Positions 37,935-47,252 of a DNA stretch of 64,000 bases are shown piece after piece (positions within the stretch are counted from its first letter, which is position 1; each line of letters begins with the position of its first letter). Source of the DNA: Corynebacterium diphtheriae (GTDB taxonomy: Bacteria > Actinomycetota > Actinomycetes > Mycobacteriales > Mycobacteriaceae); assembly GCF_001457455.1 (NCBI RefSeq), contig NZ_LN831026.1, forward strand, positions 2,170,001 through 2,234,000, written 5' to 3'. Below the pieces are notes generated by a model. The model was not told the DNA's origin. It searched no databases and worked only from the letters and a program-made list of their open reading frames with translations. The position numbers were made by a program, and so were the translations under genes.

Positions 37935-38843
37935 ATGAAACTGTTCAAGACCTACAAGGAGCAGGTCGAATTGCTTGGCCAGCGTGGGATGCAAATTGAT
38001 AACTCAGAGCGCGCCGAGAAGTTGTTAGCGCAGCTAAATTACTACCGTTTATCCGGATATTGGTATCCGATGCGCCGGTTTTCCCCGCAAAATGGTATCG
38101 CCCAAGATGAATTTGTTGACGGAGCGTCATTCGATTTGGTGGTGGCGCTGTACGAGTTCGACGAACGATTGCGCCACAGCGTATTCATTGAGCTCGACCG
38201 TGTGGAATTGGCAATTCAGACTAGGCTTGGTCACGAACTAGGTCGCCTTGATCCGCTGATCTATTTGGATCCGCAGCGTTTAGGAGCTCGCGCAAGTCAG
38301 CGAGGCAAGGGTGAGCGCACTGTGCACGAGGTGTGGATAGGAAAGTATCAATCGGCGCTGAAAGCGTCGAAGGAGGATTTCGTCGCCCATCATAATTCCA
38401 AATATGGAGGGACTTTGCCGATCTGGGCAGCCGTTGAAGTCATGGATTGGGGAATGTTGTCCTACCTGTATGGCATGTCTCCCAATATTGTGCGTAAACG
38501 GATTGCCGAGCCGTGTGGGCTCACTGGGCCCCAGCTAGAGTCATGGTTGAAATCCTTAAATATCCTGCGTAACTACGCGGCTCACCACGCGAGAATGTTC
38601 AACCGCGTCTACGACATCAAGCCCAAACTGAACAACGATCCAAAGCTGACTCCGGTGGCTAACAGAATGAACCGCGTATTCGGTCAACTCTCGATGATCC
38701 AGTATTTACATCATCAACTGGGCTTGTCCCAAGCTGACCGATTAACACGGTTGTTCAACACCTATCCACACAATCCCATTGTTCCACTCTCTCGCACTGG
38801 AGCTCCCGAGAACTGGCAAGAACTAGCGCTCTGGGTTCCCTAG
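37935..38843 (+). CDS. Abi_2-family abortive infection protein (AbiD/AbiF-like, HEPN)
   Basis: This 302-residue protein matches the Abi_2 family. Its N-terminus has FKTYKEQVELLGQRGMQI and LNYYRLSGYWYPMR; the middle has LYEFDERLRHSVFIELDRVE. The C-terminus has LNILRNYAAHHARMFNR, whose R-N-x4-H pattern is the catalytic HEPN RNase motif. Such proteins abort phage infection, probably by RNA cleavage. The frame is complete and about the family's usual length. I start at the ATG at 37935, where family similarity begins; a GTG three codons upstream (37926) is also possible. It overlaps the convergent phage polymerase relic by four bases. Confidence 0.85.
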   Translation: MKLFKTYKEQVELLGQRGMQIDNSERAEKLLAQLNYYRLSGYWYPMRRFSPQNGIAQDEFVDGASFDLVVALYEFDERLRHSVFIELDRVELAIQTRLGHELGRLDPLIYLDPQRLGARASQRGKGERTVHEVWIGKYQSALKASKEDFVAHHNSKYGGTLPIWAAVEVMDWGMLSYLYGMSPNIVRKRIAEPCGLTGPQLESWLKSLNILRNYAAHHARMFNRVYDIKPKLNNDPKLTPVANRMNRVFGQLSMIQYLHHQLGLSQADRLTRLFNTYPHNPIVPLSRTGAPENWQELALWVP

Positions 38844-39600
38844 TCCTTGCGGTAATAGTCGCACTCATACCCGTCAGCATCCAACGGCGAACCTTCGGCC
38901 CATGCTGGGAGCGTGGACATGAGCTCGCAAGCATCGGTGGCGGTGAAGCCCGAATCTAGAGGTTCGTCGATAACGATCTCATCGTGAACATGCATCACAA
39001 TCTTGTGCCTAGCCTGCGCTACTGCGTGCATGCTAGTGACGAGTAGATCACGAGCGATCGCCTGCACGATATTCTCGACGAGTTTCCCGCCGTAGGTTTC
39101 TAACTGTCCCCAACGGCGTGCCGTGGTGATGCCGGTGTAGGTGATGGAGGTGCCGCCCCAACGATTCTCGCCTAGACACGGCTGCGCATACGCCAAGCGC
39201 CTTCCCGAAGGTAGCTCGATGAACAAGATCCCGGACTTGACGGTAAATCGCAGGCTACACAAGCGGATCGGCTGACGAGACGTGATCGCGGCAATAGCTG
39301 CTTCTTCGACGTCGGCCCAGAGCCCGACGATGTGTGGGTTGGCGGCCCGCTAGGTGTCCACGATCGGTTTCAATTCGTGTTCGGCTAAGCCCATGGTGAG
39401 TGCTCCCATGGCCTTGATAGCCACAGCTGAGGGTCGCAATTTTCCCTTTCTGGCGTAGCTCGCCGTTGATGCCGTGTTTTTTGACTGGGACGCCGAACAT
39501 GCGGGAGGCGGTTTCGCAGTAGAGGTCTTTACCTTCGCAGCTTTGAACTGACCCCAGCTTGGAGCCGGTGTGGCAGGCTTTGGATGCCAAGGGCATGGGG
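38840..39600 (-). pseudogene. Phage DNA polymerase (family A), C-terminal relic
   Basis: Pieces in at least two frames read ETASRMFGVPVKKHGINGEL and GKIATLSCGYQG. After a shift come GALTMGLAEHELKPIVDT, then LVENIVQAIARDLLVTSMHA and HVHDEIVIDEP. These are the O-helix region and the terminal HDE motif (motif C) of phage family A polymerases. The exonuclease half and much of the polymerase domain are gone and a stop lies near 39350. The final 140-codon frame (38840-39262) is open but cannot be an enzyme alone. Confidence 0.8.
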
Positions 39601-39812
39601 TCAATATTCATCCGACTGGGTCGGGTGCGCATTCCACGATGATTCAGGGTGCTGGCTTGGAGTGGGTAAATGGCGCCCCGGTGGAGGATGCAACTGCGGT
39701 GTTGCAGCTCCCGAAAGAGGATATACCGTTCCTAGCCCAGCACATTGAGGATTGGGGTGCATTCCCCGCACTCCCCTGCACAGACACTGCGGAATATTAC
39801 GGGGCCACCTAG
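39601..39812 (+). other. Unassigned open segment, probably a gene fragment
   Basis: In-frame text PVEDATAVLQLPKEDIPFLA, QHIEDWGAFPALPCTDTAEY ends at a TAG at 39810. It looks protein-coding but has no supported start and I do not recognise it. The adjoining amidohydrolase tail lies in another frame. Confidence 0.3.
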
Positions 39813-39945
39813 GCGTTGGCTGGATCCGATCACCCATATTTCCAGGAGGAAAAATATGTGCGGCGTTTGATTACATTCACTCCAGCACATTGAGTGAGTC
39901 GGATCGTCAGCGCATTTTATCTGGTAACGCTACGGAGCTTTATTC
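39813..39945 (+). pseudogene. Amidohydrolase C-terminal fragment
   Basis: GSDHPYFQEEKYVRR followed, after a one-base frameshift, by FDYIHSSTLSESDRQRILSG and NATELYS. This is the C-terminal signature of metal-dependent amidohydrolases (amidohydrolase_2, with the GSDxP and GNAxxL motifs). The rest of the gene is missing and its end runs into the ABC exporter gene on the other strand. Confidence 0.65.
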
Positions 39946-41694
39946 TTCGCCGATACGCCATTGTGAGGAGCGTTCGAGTGTGTTCCACAGGGAGGCGTAA
40001 ATTCCATTGTGCGCAATAAGTTCGTCGTGGGTTCCGGATTCGGCGACGCGGCCGGAATCAAGGACGATAATACGGTGAGCTGCGGCGATGGTGGCTAGTT
40101 TGTGAGCTACCACGATGGTGGTGCGCCCGCGTTGGAGAGCTGCGAGGCCACGTTGTACGGCTGCTTCGTTGACGGGGTCTAGGGCGGAGGTGGCTTCGTC
40201 GAGAAGCACGACGGGGGCGTCTTTGAGGGCGGCGCGAGCGATGGAGAGTCGTTGGCGTTGCCCGCCGGAAAGGCCGGAGCCGTCTTCGCCGAGGATGGTG
40301 TCGTAGCCATTAGGGAGCGCTTGGATGAAGTCGTCTGCGCAGGCGAGGGTGGCTGCGGCGATGATGTCGTCGCGGGTGGCATCGGGGCGACCGACGGCGA
40401 TGTTGTCGGCGATGGTGCCGGGGAAGAGGTGCACGTCTTGGAAGACCACGGTGACAAGATCGCTGCGCTGAGCTGGGTCGATGGTGCGTAGGTCGATTCC
40501 GTCGATGAGCACTCGGCCGCTGCTGGGGTCGTCGAAACGCGAGATGAGGTTGAGCACGGTGGATTTGCCGGAGCCGCTGGCACCGACAATGGCGGTGGTT
40601 TCGCCGGCAGCTGCGCTTAGCGTAACGTCACGCACGCCGAGGCTGCCGTCGGGGTAGGTGTAGGAGACATGTTCCAGCTCGACGGCGGCACCGTGGGGGT
40701 GTTTGCCCAGCTCGTTGGGTTGTGCGACGGTCGGGAGCGGCTCGATGGTGAGCACGGCGAGCATACGGCGTAACGACGCCTGCGCCATCTGCCATGACTC
40801 GTTCGTAGACAATAGCCCCTGCACTGGCTGGTACACGTTGAGTACCACCACGAGTACTACTGCCACCAAGGTGGCGTCGGCACCCAGTGTGTCGAGGCTG
40901 TATCCGCCGGTGAGGATCACCACGGGGATCCCGAGCATGAGTACGAGTCCCGCAGCTGTCGATGGCACGATGAGGCGGTGGACCATCTCGACTGATAGTG
41001 CGCGAAATTCTTCTACTGCGGCCCCGTACCATGCTTGGGTGCGCGCTGATGTGGAATACACGCGAAGCGCTGGCATGGCTGCTACGAGGTCGATCATGCG
41101 GGCTGCTGCCCCTGCTTGGGTTGCGCCACGACGATCACCCAGCTGGGCTAGCCGCGCACTAGACCAGGACATCACGGGGATGACCACCACGATGGGTAGT
41201 GCGATGGCAAGGGCGAGCAGTGGGTTATGCATGCCCACCGCTACCAGCACGATGGTGGGGATACCTAGGGCTTGGCCTAGTCGAGGTAGGCCTTCGGAGA
41301 GGAAGTCTTCAATGAGCTGGGTGTCGGTGCTGAGCAATGCGGCGATGTCGCCACGCGAGCGTTTACCCAAGGAATTGACGGGGATTTCTCGCAAATGTGC
41401 CAAGAGTTGTAAACGCATATGCGCCACTGCTTGATACGCCGCCAGCCACGACAGCCGAGCAGCCGCCCACCCACAGCACAGCTGCGCCATCAAAGATCCC
41501 ACACACAGTGCAGCAATCCAGACCACCTCGCGCGGGCTCGGTGTTGTGTCATGCACAATATGAATAACCACGCTCATGGCGGCACCAAAAGCCACGCCAA
41601 GACACAGCGACTGTGCAAGCCGCAGCACAGCACCAAACACGACCGGGATACGTGCAGGACCAGCAAGTTTCCACATTGTTGCCAGTTGGTTCAT
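39940..41694 (-). CDS. ABC half-exporter (membrane plus ATPase), second of pair
   Basis: The 584-residue protein has six membrane helices (residues 1-310), then a nucleotide-binding domain. That domain has Walker A GASGSGKST near 381, signature LSGGQRQRLSIARA, Walker B VVLLDEATSALD and the H-loop VAHK. Its paralogue is encoded immediately upstream with a two-base gap, and the ATG at 41694 follows GGAAGGGAAG, so I prefer it over the frame start at 41724. The pair resembles IrtAB/YbtPQ-type transporters, which work as heterodimers in siderophore export or import. The shared DtxR-box region and the carrier-protein gene at the operon start support a metallophore role. Confidence 0.88.
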   Translation of the reverse strand: MNQLATMWKLAGPARIPVVFGAVLRLAQSLCLGVAFGAAMSVVIHIVHDTTPSPREVVWIAALCVGSLMAQLCCGWAAARLSWLAAYQAVAHMRLQLLAHLREIPVNSLGKRSRGDIAALLSTDTQLIEDFLSEGLPRLGQALGIPTIVLVAVGMHNPLLALAIALPIVVVIPVMSWSSARLAQLGDRRGATQAGAAARMIDLVAAMPALRVYSTSARTQAWYGAAVEEFRALSVEMVHRLIVPSTAAGLVLMLGIPVVILTGGYSLDTLGADATLVAVVLVVVLNVYQPVQGLLSTNESWQMAQASLRRMLAVLTIEPLPTVAQPNELGKHPHGAAVELEHVSYTYPDGSLGVRDVTLSAAAGETTAIVGASGSGKSTVLNLISRFDDPSSGRVLIDGIDLRTIDPAQRSDLVTVVFQDVHLFPGTIADNIAVGRPDATRDDIIAAATLACADDFIQALPNGYDTILGEDGSGLSGGQRQRLSIARAALKDAPVVLLDEATSALDPVNEAAVQRGLAALQRGRTTIVVAHKLATIAAAHRIIVLDSGRVAESGTHDELIAHNGIYASLWNTLERSSQWRIGEE

Positions 41695-41696
41695 TG

Positions 41697-43478
41697 TTAC
41701 TTCCCTTCCCCTTGGCACGACCACAAACGGGCGTAGTCGCCATGTGCCGCTAGGAGTTGTTCATGAGTACCCGACTCCACAATGCGGCCATTGTCGAGCA
41801 CGTGAATGCAGTCGGCGTGGGTGATCGTCCCCAGCCGGTGAGCGATCACGATAACGGTACGGCCGTGGGTAAGAGCAGCAAGGCCTTGCTGGATCAGTGC
41901 CTCATTGTCGGGGTCGGTAGCCGCGGTGGCCTCATCCAAGATGAGAATGGGGCGATCGGCAATAAGTGCCCGCGCAATGGAAATACGCTGACGCTCACCA
42001 CCGGAAAGCCCCGAACCACTTTCACCCAACACGGTACCCAGCCCCTGTGGAAGCTGATCCACAAACACATCCACGGCGGCAGCGCGCATGGCGCTACGCA
42101 GCTGCTGTTCGCTGACATCCGGATTTCCCAAGGTGAGATTTTCTCGGATGGTGCCGGCAAGAAGATGCGGGCGCTGGAACACTGCGCTGACGTGGCGGTA
42201 GAGGGTGGCGTCGTTAAGCGTGCGAATATCACGCCCACCAATCGTGACCGTTCCGCTGTGCGCCTGATAAAAGCCCAAAATCAGCTCACCGATGGTGGAC
42301 TTGCCAGAACCACTCACCCCCACCAACGCAGTGATGGTGCCAGGCTTGGCCTCAAAACTGATGGAATGCAGCACGTCGTTGCCTGGCTCGTAGGCGAAAG
42401 ACACCCGATCAAACCGTACACTCGGTGCTAGCTCACCAACCTCAGCGCCAAGTTCAACAAGCTGCGGACGCGGCGAGCGCGCAAGCTGCTGCTCGATTTC
42501 TACAGCACCATTAGATAGCAGGGGCAATGCCACCAAGCGATAAAACATGGTGACCAGTGGAACTGGGTAGGTAGGCCCCACAATGAGAAAGAGCAACAAG
42601 GTCGCTGGGGCTACGCTGCCGGTACTATACAGCCAGGCGCCCACCGGTGCGATCACCGCAATTGCAGAAGCCACCAGCGTAGAAAAGGGCGCGCCCCACC
42701 GGACGAACCCCTTACCCCAGTCGGACTGCAAGGCGGCGTTGGTGCGCACTGCGTCACTGGTACGTTTGTGGTCCTCACCCACGCGGTTGAACACGCGAAT
42801 GACGGGCATGGCGGTAATGAAGTCCACAATGGCAGCGCCCATCCGACCATTGGCCTGCACCCAGTCACCCATGCGGTGCCCGTTGGAGCGCATGGCATGG
42901 ATCATGGTGAGAAAAGCCACCGGTACGAGTGCAATTGTGGCCAGCGCTAGCCGCCAATCAACAAGAAACAGCCACGCTGTGATCGATAGCCACACGGTCA
43001 ATGCGGCGGCTGCTTCCGGCAACGCATGGGCGATAAACAACTCCAGTTTTTCGCAGTGATCAAGCGCTACGGTTTTTGCCCGTGAGGAATGCACCGACGC
43101 TACTGCCCCTACCGGCAGCGAATTCCATGTTTTTCCCAGTGCATGGCGGATATCTGCGATCACGCCAAAGGCAATCAGGTGCGCGATCGCAGTAGAAGAA
43201 CCGAAGAACACGGCCTTTCCGATCACTGCTGCACCAGCAATCAGTGCAGCAGTGACAAAGGAGGTCATGGTGGCCTCGTGTTGTGCGAGTGCGACTACCA
43301 GCCGCCAGATCGCCCAAGCGGGTAATACCTCGCAGATACCGGACACAATGCCACAGGTGATAGCCAACGCCATGTGCGGCCAGCGTCCGTGGATGTAGCG
43401 GGATAGCAGGCGGGGTGCTGAGCAGTAATCGGGTCGGCTGGGTGCAGTGGGAGCAGCCTCAGTTGTGTGTGATTCCAT
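41697..43478 (-). CDS. ABC half-exporter (membrane plus ATPase), first of pair
   Basis: The 593-residue half transporter has an N-terminal six-helix domain (about 30-320) and an ATPase domain. The ATPase carries Walker A GVSGSGKST, signature LSGGERQRISIARAL, Walker B ILILDEATAATD and the IAHR H-loop. The atypical ATAATD in place of ATSALD recalls the partly degenerate sites of heterodimeric pairs. It lies 52 bases after the thioesterase gene and two bases before the second half transporter. The substrate is inferred to be a metallophore from context. Confidence 0.88.
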   Translation of the reverse strand: MESHTTEAAPTAPSRPDYCSAPRLLSRYIHGRWPHMALAITCGIVSGICEVLPAWAIWRLVVALAQHEATMTSFVTAALIAGAAVIGKAVFFGSSTAIAHLIAFGVIADIRHALGKTWNSLPVGAVASVHSSRAKTVALDHCEKLELFIAHALPEAAAALTVWLSITAWLFLVDWRLALATIALVPVAFLTMIHAMRSNGHRMGDWVQANGRMGAAIVDFITAMPVIRVFNRVGEDHKRTSDAVRTNAALQSDWGKGFVRWGAPFSTLVASAIAVIAPVGAWLYSTGSVAPATLLLFLIVGPTYPVPLVTMFYRLVALPLLSNGAVEIEQQLARSPRPQLVELGAEVGELAPSVRFDRVSFAYEPGNDVLHSISFEAKPGTITALVGVSGSGKSTIGELILGFYQAHSGTVTIGGRDIRTLNDATLYRHVSAVFQRPHLLAGTIRENLTLGNPDVSEQQLRSAMRAAAVDVFVDQLPQGLGTVLGESGSGLSGGERQRISIARALIADRPILILDEATAATDPDNEALIQQGLAALTHGRTVIVIAHRLGTITHADCIHVLDNGRIVESGTHEQLLAAHGDYARLWSCQGEGK

Positions 43479-43530
43479 CAGTGCACTGATCCTTGTAGGT
43501 GAAATAGGTTCCCATTAAGACTAGAAGATG

Positions 43531-44139
43531 TCATGCCAAAAGCTCCCGAATCTGCTCAGAAATAATCTCAAGACCCGGCGCGGACAGCACGGAGTAATGA
43601 TGTCCTGGCACCATGATTTCTGTGGTGGACGTGGGCAGGTTGTCGCCCCAGCCCAAGTGTTCGGTGTCGCGGGCGTCGTCGACACCCATGCCGACCCCAG
43701 AGTTGGCGGGGCTTTGGTATTCGGCGATGACGAGCAGCGTGGGGACGTCGATAAGCGGGCGGGCGCGCAGCTGCGCTAGACCGGCGAGGTGGCGTGTGAA
43801 CACGGAGATTCGGCGTTCTACGTCTTTTAGCGCTAGGCCTTGGCCGGCGAGTGCGCGGGCGACCCCTGATGCTGGGTCGGATTCGGTGACCGCCGAGGCG
43901 TCTACGGCCTTTGCCCCGAAGGCCTGCAAGGAGCGCAGGTATCGACGCGCGAACTCCGCGTCTACCTCACGGTCGTTCATGCCAGTCAACGCCCGAATCC
44001 GGTCGGGAGAATTAGAGTCGATCAGCACGAGGGCTCCCACGGCGATTCCTTGGTCGCGCCACTGCACCGCTACTCGTTGTGCCACTGTGCCGCCCATGGA
44101 CCAGCCGCCGATGAGGTAGCCGGCGGTGGTTTCGTGCAC
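43531..44139 (-). CDS. Type II/NRPS thioesterase, lacking its N-terminal third
   Basis: The 202-residue frame starts at a GTG directly before YLIGGWSMGGTVAQRVA, the thioesterase nucleophile elbow (Ser near 14). It also carries LVLIDSNSP and a late GHHYSVLSAPGLEII segment with the catalytic His. Intact NRPS thioesterases have about 70 residues before the elbow, including the oxyanion-hole strand. Here they are missing: upstream in this frame only AGLVATGKHG can be read before it merges with the carrier-protein gene in another frame. The gene therefore looks like the 3' part of a PCP-thioesterase protein broken by deletion and frameshift. Activity is doubtful. Confidence 0.7.
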   Translation of the reverse strand: MHETTAGYLIGGWSMGGTVAQRVAVQWRDQGIAVGALVLIDSNSPDRIRALTGMNDREVDAEFARRYLRSLQAFGAKAVDASAVTESDPASGVARALAGQGLALKDVERRISVFTRHLAGLAQLRARPLIDVPTLLVIAEYQSPANSGVGMGVDDARDTEHLGWGDNLPTSTTEIMVPGHHYSVLSAPGLEIISEQIRELLA

Positions 44140-44399
44140 GCCGTGTTTGCCCGTGGCGACAAGGCCAGCGGGGCTGGTTCGGCGTTGTCGACTGCGCGGG
44201 CGAGTGTGGCCACGGTGGCATCACCGATAAAGGTGATAAGTGGGAGGTATATGCCGGTGGCGTGGTGGATTTCTCTTTGGAGGCGTACCGCGGTCATGGA
44301 GTCGATGCCGAGGTGCGAGAGGGATTGCTGGGGGTCGATGGGGCCGTATATGGCGGTGAGAATTTCGATAATGGTGTCGGTTGTGGTGGTGGAGTTCAT
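44070..44399 (-). CDS. Peptidyl/acyl carrier domain protein
   Basis: The ATG at 44399 follows GGGAGGAAAC at ideal spacing. The first 75 residues form a carrier domain with the phosphopantetheine-attachment serine in LSHLGIDSMTAVRLQREI (near 35). After LARAVDNAEPAPLAL the frame continues into 40 low-complexity residues that overlap the thioesterase frame by 70 bases. Read across a shift, the chain would run straight into the thioesterase, so an original PCP-TE protein is likely. As it stands a free-standing carrier protein could be made. It is the first gene of the leftward operon below the DtxR box. Confidence 0.7.
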   Translation of the reverse strand: MNSTTTTDTIIEILTAIYGPIDPQQSLSHLGIDSMTAVRLQREIHHATGIYLPLITFIGDATVATLARAVDNAEPAPLALSPRANTACTKPPPATSSAAGPWAAQWHNE

Positions 44400-44619
44400 C
44401 TAATGTTTCCTCCCACAACCAGCTACCATGTAGCACTTTTTATATACCCCACGCTGCAAGTGGTAATTATTTTCAACAATGGGCATATTTTCCAGAGGAT
44501 AAACCGAGGCGGCCCACAATGCCACCCCTCGATGTGGCTACCGGCACAATATTTCCCTATGATCGGGTAACTAGTTAATGAAAAAGTCTGCAATTAGGGT
44601 ATAAATACTAGTGCTGAGC

Positions 44620-44638
44620 TTGGCTTAGCCTACCCTAA
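44620..44638. promoter_or_regulatory. DtxR-like box in the divergent promoter region
   Basis: TTGGCTTAGCCTACCCTAA matches the DtxR consensus TTAGGTTAGCCTAACCTAA at 16 of 19 positions. It lies in the 387-base gap between the leftward exporter operon and the rightward uptake operon. TATAAATACT (about 44600-44610) could serve as a -10 on either strand. An outer inverted repeat TTAGGGTA/TACCCTAA (44594-44601, 44631-44638) is also present. Iron-dependent repression of both operons is the likely meaning. The remainder of the gap shows no gene. Confidence 0.75.
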
Positions 44639-44786
44639 TAGCTTGCGTGACCTACCTCTCGCCCGAACGACCGAAATGACCAAAATCATGACATTTACTG
44701 CGTCACATCACCGCCCCCGAGAGCACTTCGGGTTGCCCTAGCCACCCCACCACTCATTCCCACCACGAAAGGACACCGAACCACAC

Positions 44787-46286
44787 ATGCTCCGCAGGGA
44801 TTTCCTCAAACTCCTCGCCGCAGCGACCACCATCGCCGCCACCGGCCCCGTCATGGCCGCGTGCTCCCGCGACGACAACTCCGCAACCAGTGGAAAAGCA
44901 GCAACCGACACCATTCGCATTGCCGCAATCGGCGGACCAGGCGAAGGCCTCAACATCAACGAAGCCATGTCCACCGCCACGTGGGCTGCCATGTACGCCG
45001 TCTATGAATCCCTTGTGATCGCAGGCGATAGCGCACCCGCCTTCCAGTTAGCCAAGAGCGTCGAGCCCAACAAAGATGCCACCATGTGGACGGTCACTCT
45101 CCGCGACGCACCACTATTTTCCGACGGCTCCCCCGTCACCGCAGCCGATGTTGTCGCCTCTTTGAAAGTGGTGGCCAAAAACCCCATGCGCGGCATGACC
45201 TATGCCGATGTCGACGTGGACAAGCTCAAGGCTATCGACGACTCCACCGTAGAAATCCACCTCACCCGCCCCCGCGCCGACTTTGTTGATGCCGTGCTCG
45301 GCGTGAACTCACTGGTGTACAAAAACGGCGATCCCGGCACCACCATCGGCTCCGGCCCCTATGTAGTAGAATCCGGCGACTCCGGCCAGGGATGGAAACT
45401 GGCAGCTAATGAGCATTTCCCCACGGATCGTCGGATCTCTCAATCCCTAGAGATTCAAGTTATTGCCGATGCCGACGCACGCCTGCGCGCCGTGGATAGC
45501 GGTGCCGTGGATCTGGCCATGGATCTTCCCGCAACAGCAGCCCGCAGCCTGAAAAACGCACAAGCGTGGATCCCAGGCCCCGCCGATTCCAAAGCCTTGT
45601 TGTTCGTGCTCAACACCGCAGTAGCACCGTTTAACGACGCCGAGGTGCGCCGCGCTGTCAAGATCTCCCTCGACCGTAAGGCCATGGTCGACGTCGCCTT
45701 GGATGGTGCCGGCACCGTCGGCGCAGATATTCCAGGTTTTGGATTCAAGGACTACCCCGAAGGGATCTCCGAGGTGCGCCGTGACCTCGACGCGGCGCGA
45801 CAGATCTTCAAGGATAAGGGCATTAAAGAGCTCACCTTGGTCACCGCCGATTTCACCCCTGGCATGAACGACGGTGCCGACATCGCCGCCAAGCAGCTCG
45901 CGGATGCAGGAGTCAAGGTGACTGTGGAAAAGCGCGACCCCACCACCTACTTTGCCGATATGGCTGCGCTGCGCGCGTTGCCATTTTTCGCTTCCTACAT
46001 TGTGAACCGCTCCTTGCAGTCGGCATTGCCGTTTATGACTGGTTCCCACGCCATGTTCAACTTGTCTGGTTTTGGCACCTCCGGCGATTGGGATAAACGC
46101 TTGGCTGCAGCACAGGCAGAAACCAACGAGTCCCAGCGCGCAGCATTGCTCAAAAAGCTTGCTGTTGAGATGCAGCGCGATGGTGGCGATGTGTTGTGGG
46201 GCTACGCAAATGAGGTCCACGGGCGTGCCGACGGCATCCCTGACGTGCCGGTTTCTCAAAGCGTCCCTGTTCCTACCACCAAGTAA
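44787..46286 (+). CDS. Nickel/peptide-type ABC transporter binding lipoprotein (Tat signal)
   Basis: The 499-residue family 5 solute-binding protein starts with a twin-arginine signal (LRRDFLKLL) ending in a lipobox (VMAAC, Cys near 26), so it is probably exported folded and lipid-anchored. It has WTVTLRDAPLFSDGSPVTAA near 105 and LVYKNGDPGTTIGSGPYVVE, both conserved in NikA/DppA proteins. It opens a four-gene operon downstream of a DtxR-like box. Within the family substrates include peptides, Ni and metal-opine or other metallophore complexes. The control element and exporter neighbours favour a metal-chelate. Confidence 0.88.
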   Translation: MLRRDFLKLLAAATTIAATGPVMAACSRDDNSATSGKAATDTIRIAAIGGPGEGLNINEAMSTATWAAMYAVYESLVIAGDSAPAFQLAKSVEPNKDATMWTVTLRDAPLFSDGSPVTAADVVASLKVVAKNPMRGMTYADVDVDKLKAIDDSTVEIHLTRPRADFVDAVLGVNSLVYKNGDPGTTIGSGPYVVESGDSGQGWKLAANEHFPTDRRISQSLEIQVIADADARLRAVDSGAVDLAMDLPATAARSLKNAQAWIPGPADSKALLFVLNTAVAPFNDAEVRRAVKISLDRKAMVDVALDGAGTVGADIPGFGFKDYPEGISEVRRDLDAARQIFKDKGIKELTLVTADFTPGMNDGADIAAKQLADAGVKVTVEKRDPTTYFADMAALRALPFFASYIVNRSLQSALPFMTGSHAMFNLSGFGTSGDWDKRLAAAQAETNESQRAALLKKLAVEMQRDGGDVLWGYANEVHGRADGIPDVPVSQSVPVPTTK

Positions 46287-46298
46287 TCCCACGGTATC

Positions 46299-47252
46299 GT
46301 GCCACATCTGTCCCAGCGCGCTTCGTCCATCATTCGCCTCGTGCTGCGCGCACCGGTCTTGCTGGTCGCCGCAGCGATGACGAGTTTTGTCATCATGGAT
46401 GTCCTTCCAGGTGATGCCGCCAGCACCATTGCGCGCACTACGGACCCCGCCACTGTCGACGCGGTCCGTAGTCGCCTTGGACTCGACGATCCCCTCTTAG
46501 TGCGGTTGGGCGAGTGGGCCACTGCGCTATTTCTTCACGGCGACGGCGGCCACCTCTACGCCTCGGGAATACCCGTGTGGGAGGCTGCGGCGAGCTCGGC
46601 ACGAAATTCCACGTACCTTGTTGCCTGCGCACTCCCACTGCTACTCCTTATCGGAATTCTGAGCGGTGTTTTCGCAGGTCTACGCCCTACGGCATTGCGT
46701 GATCACGTACTTTCTACCGGTGCACAAATCACACTGGCTACTCCTGATTTCGCTGTCACCACCGTGTTGTTGGTCCTCTGTGCGGGAGTGCTGCATCTGG
46801 CGCCGGCAGTCTCTCTGGTTCCCCCAGGTGGAACACCACTAGACCGCCCCGATTCTCTGATTGTTCCAGCGCTCGCCATCGCGCTTGTCGGTGGCGCATG
46901 GCTGCAACGTCTCGTGCGCGCAGCGATTGTCGACGCCGCCGCGCTCCCCCACATTCGCGCCGCACACCTCGCCGGTCACCATCCTGTAACAGTGGCCTGG
47001 CGTCTCACACTTCCTGCCGCAGCAGGCCCCATTGTCCAAGCATGTGCCGCCACCATCCCCTACGCTGTCACCGGTACCGTTGTTATAGAAAACGTGGTGG
47101 GATTCCCAGGAATCGGCACGCTCATCGCCACATTCATCGCAGCACGTGAAACCATCGCCGTGGCAACACTCACCGCAGTGTTTGCTGCAATTACCATCGC
47201 AGCATTCACCTTGGCTGATCTCCACCACGACATCCAAGGACGCCGCGCATGA
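46299..47252 (+). CDS. ABC permease, NikB/DppB-like
   Basis: The 317-residue permease has an N-terminal helix, MDVLPGDAASTIA, and about five further helices. The inner-membrane EAA-like loop is RAAHLAGHHPVTVAWRLTLP, followed by VIENVVGFPGIGTL. It begins with a GTG twelve bases after the lipoprotein stop and its end overlaps the next permease by four bases. It pairs with the product of 47249-48070. Confidence 0.88.
   Translation: MPHLSQRASSIIRLVLRAPVLLVAAAMTSFVIMDVLPGDAASTIARTTDPATVDAVRSRLGLDDPLLVRLGEWATALFLHGDGGHLYASGIPVWEAAASSARNSTYLVACALPLLLLIGILSGVFAGLRPTALRDHVLSTGAQITLATPDFAVTTVLLVLCAGVLHLAPAVSLVPPGGTPLDRPDSLIVPALAIALVGGAWLQRLVRAAIVDAAALPHIRAAHLAGHHPVTVAWRLTLPAAAGPIVQACAATIPYAVTGTVVIENVVGFPGIGTLIATFIAARETIAVATLTAVFAAITIAAFTLADLHHDIQGRRA

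Noticed and set aside
45447..46307. 286-codon minus-strand frame
   Set aside because: It is antisense to the binding lipoprotein gene and has no recognisable motif.
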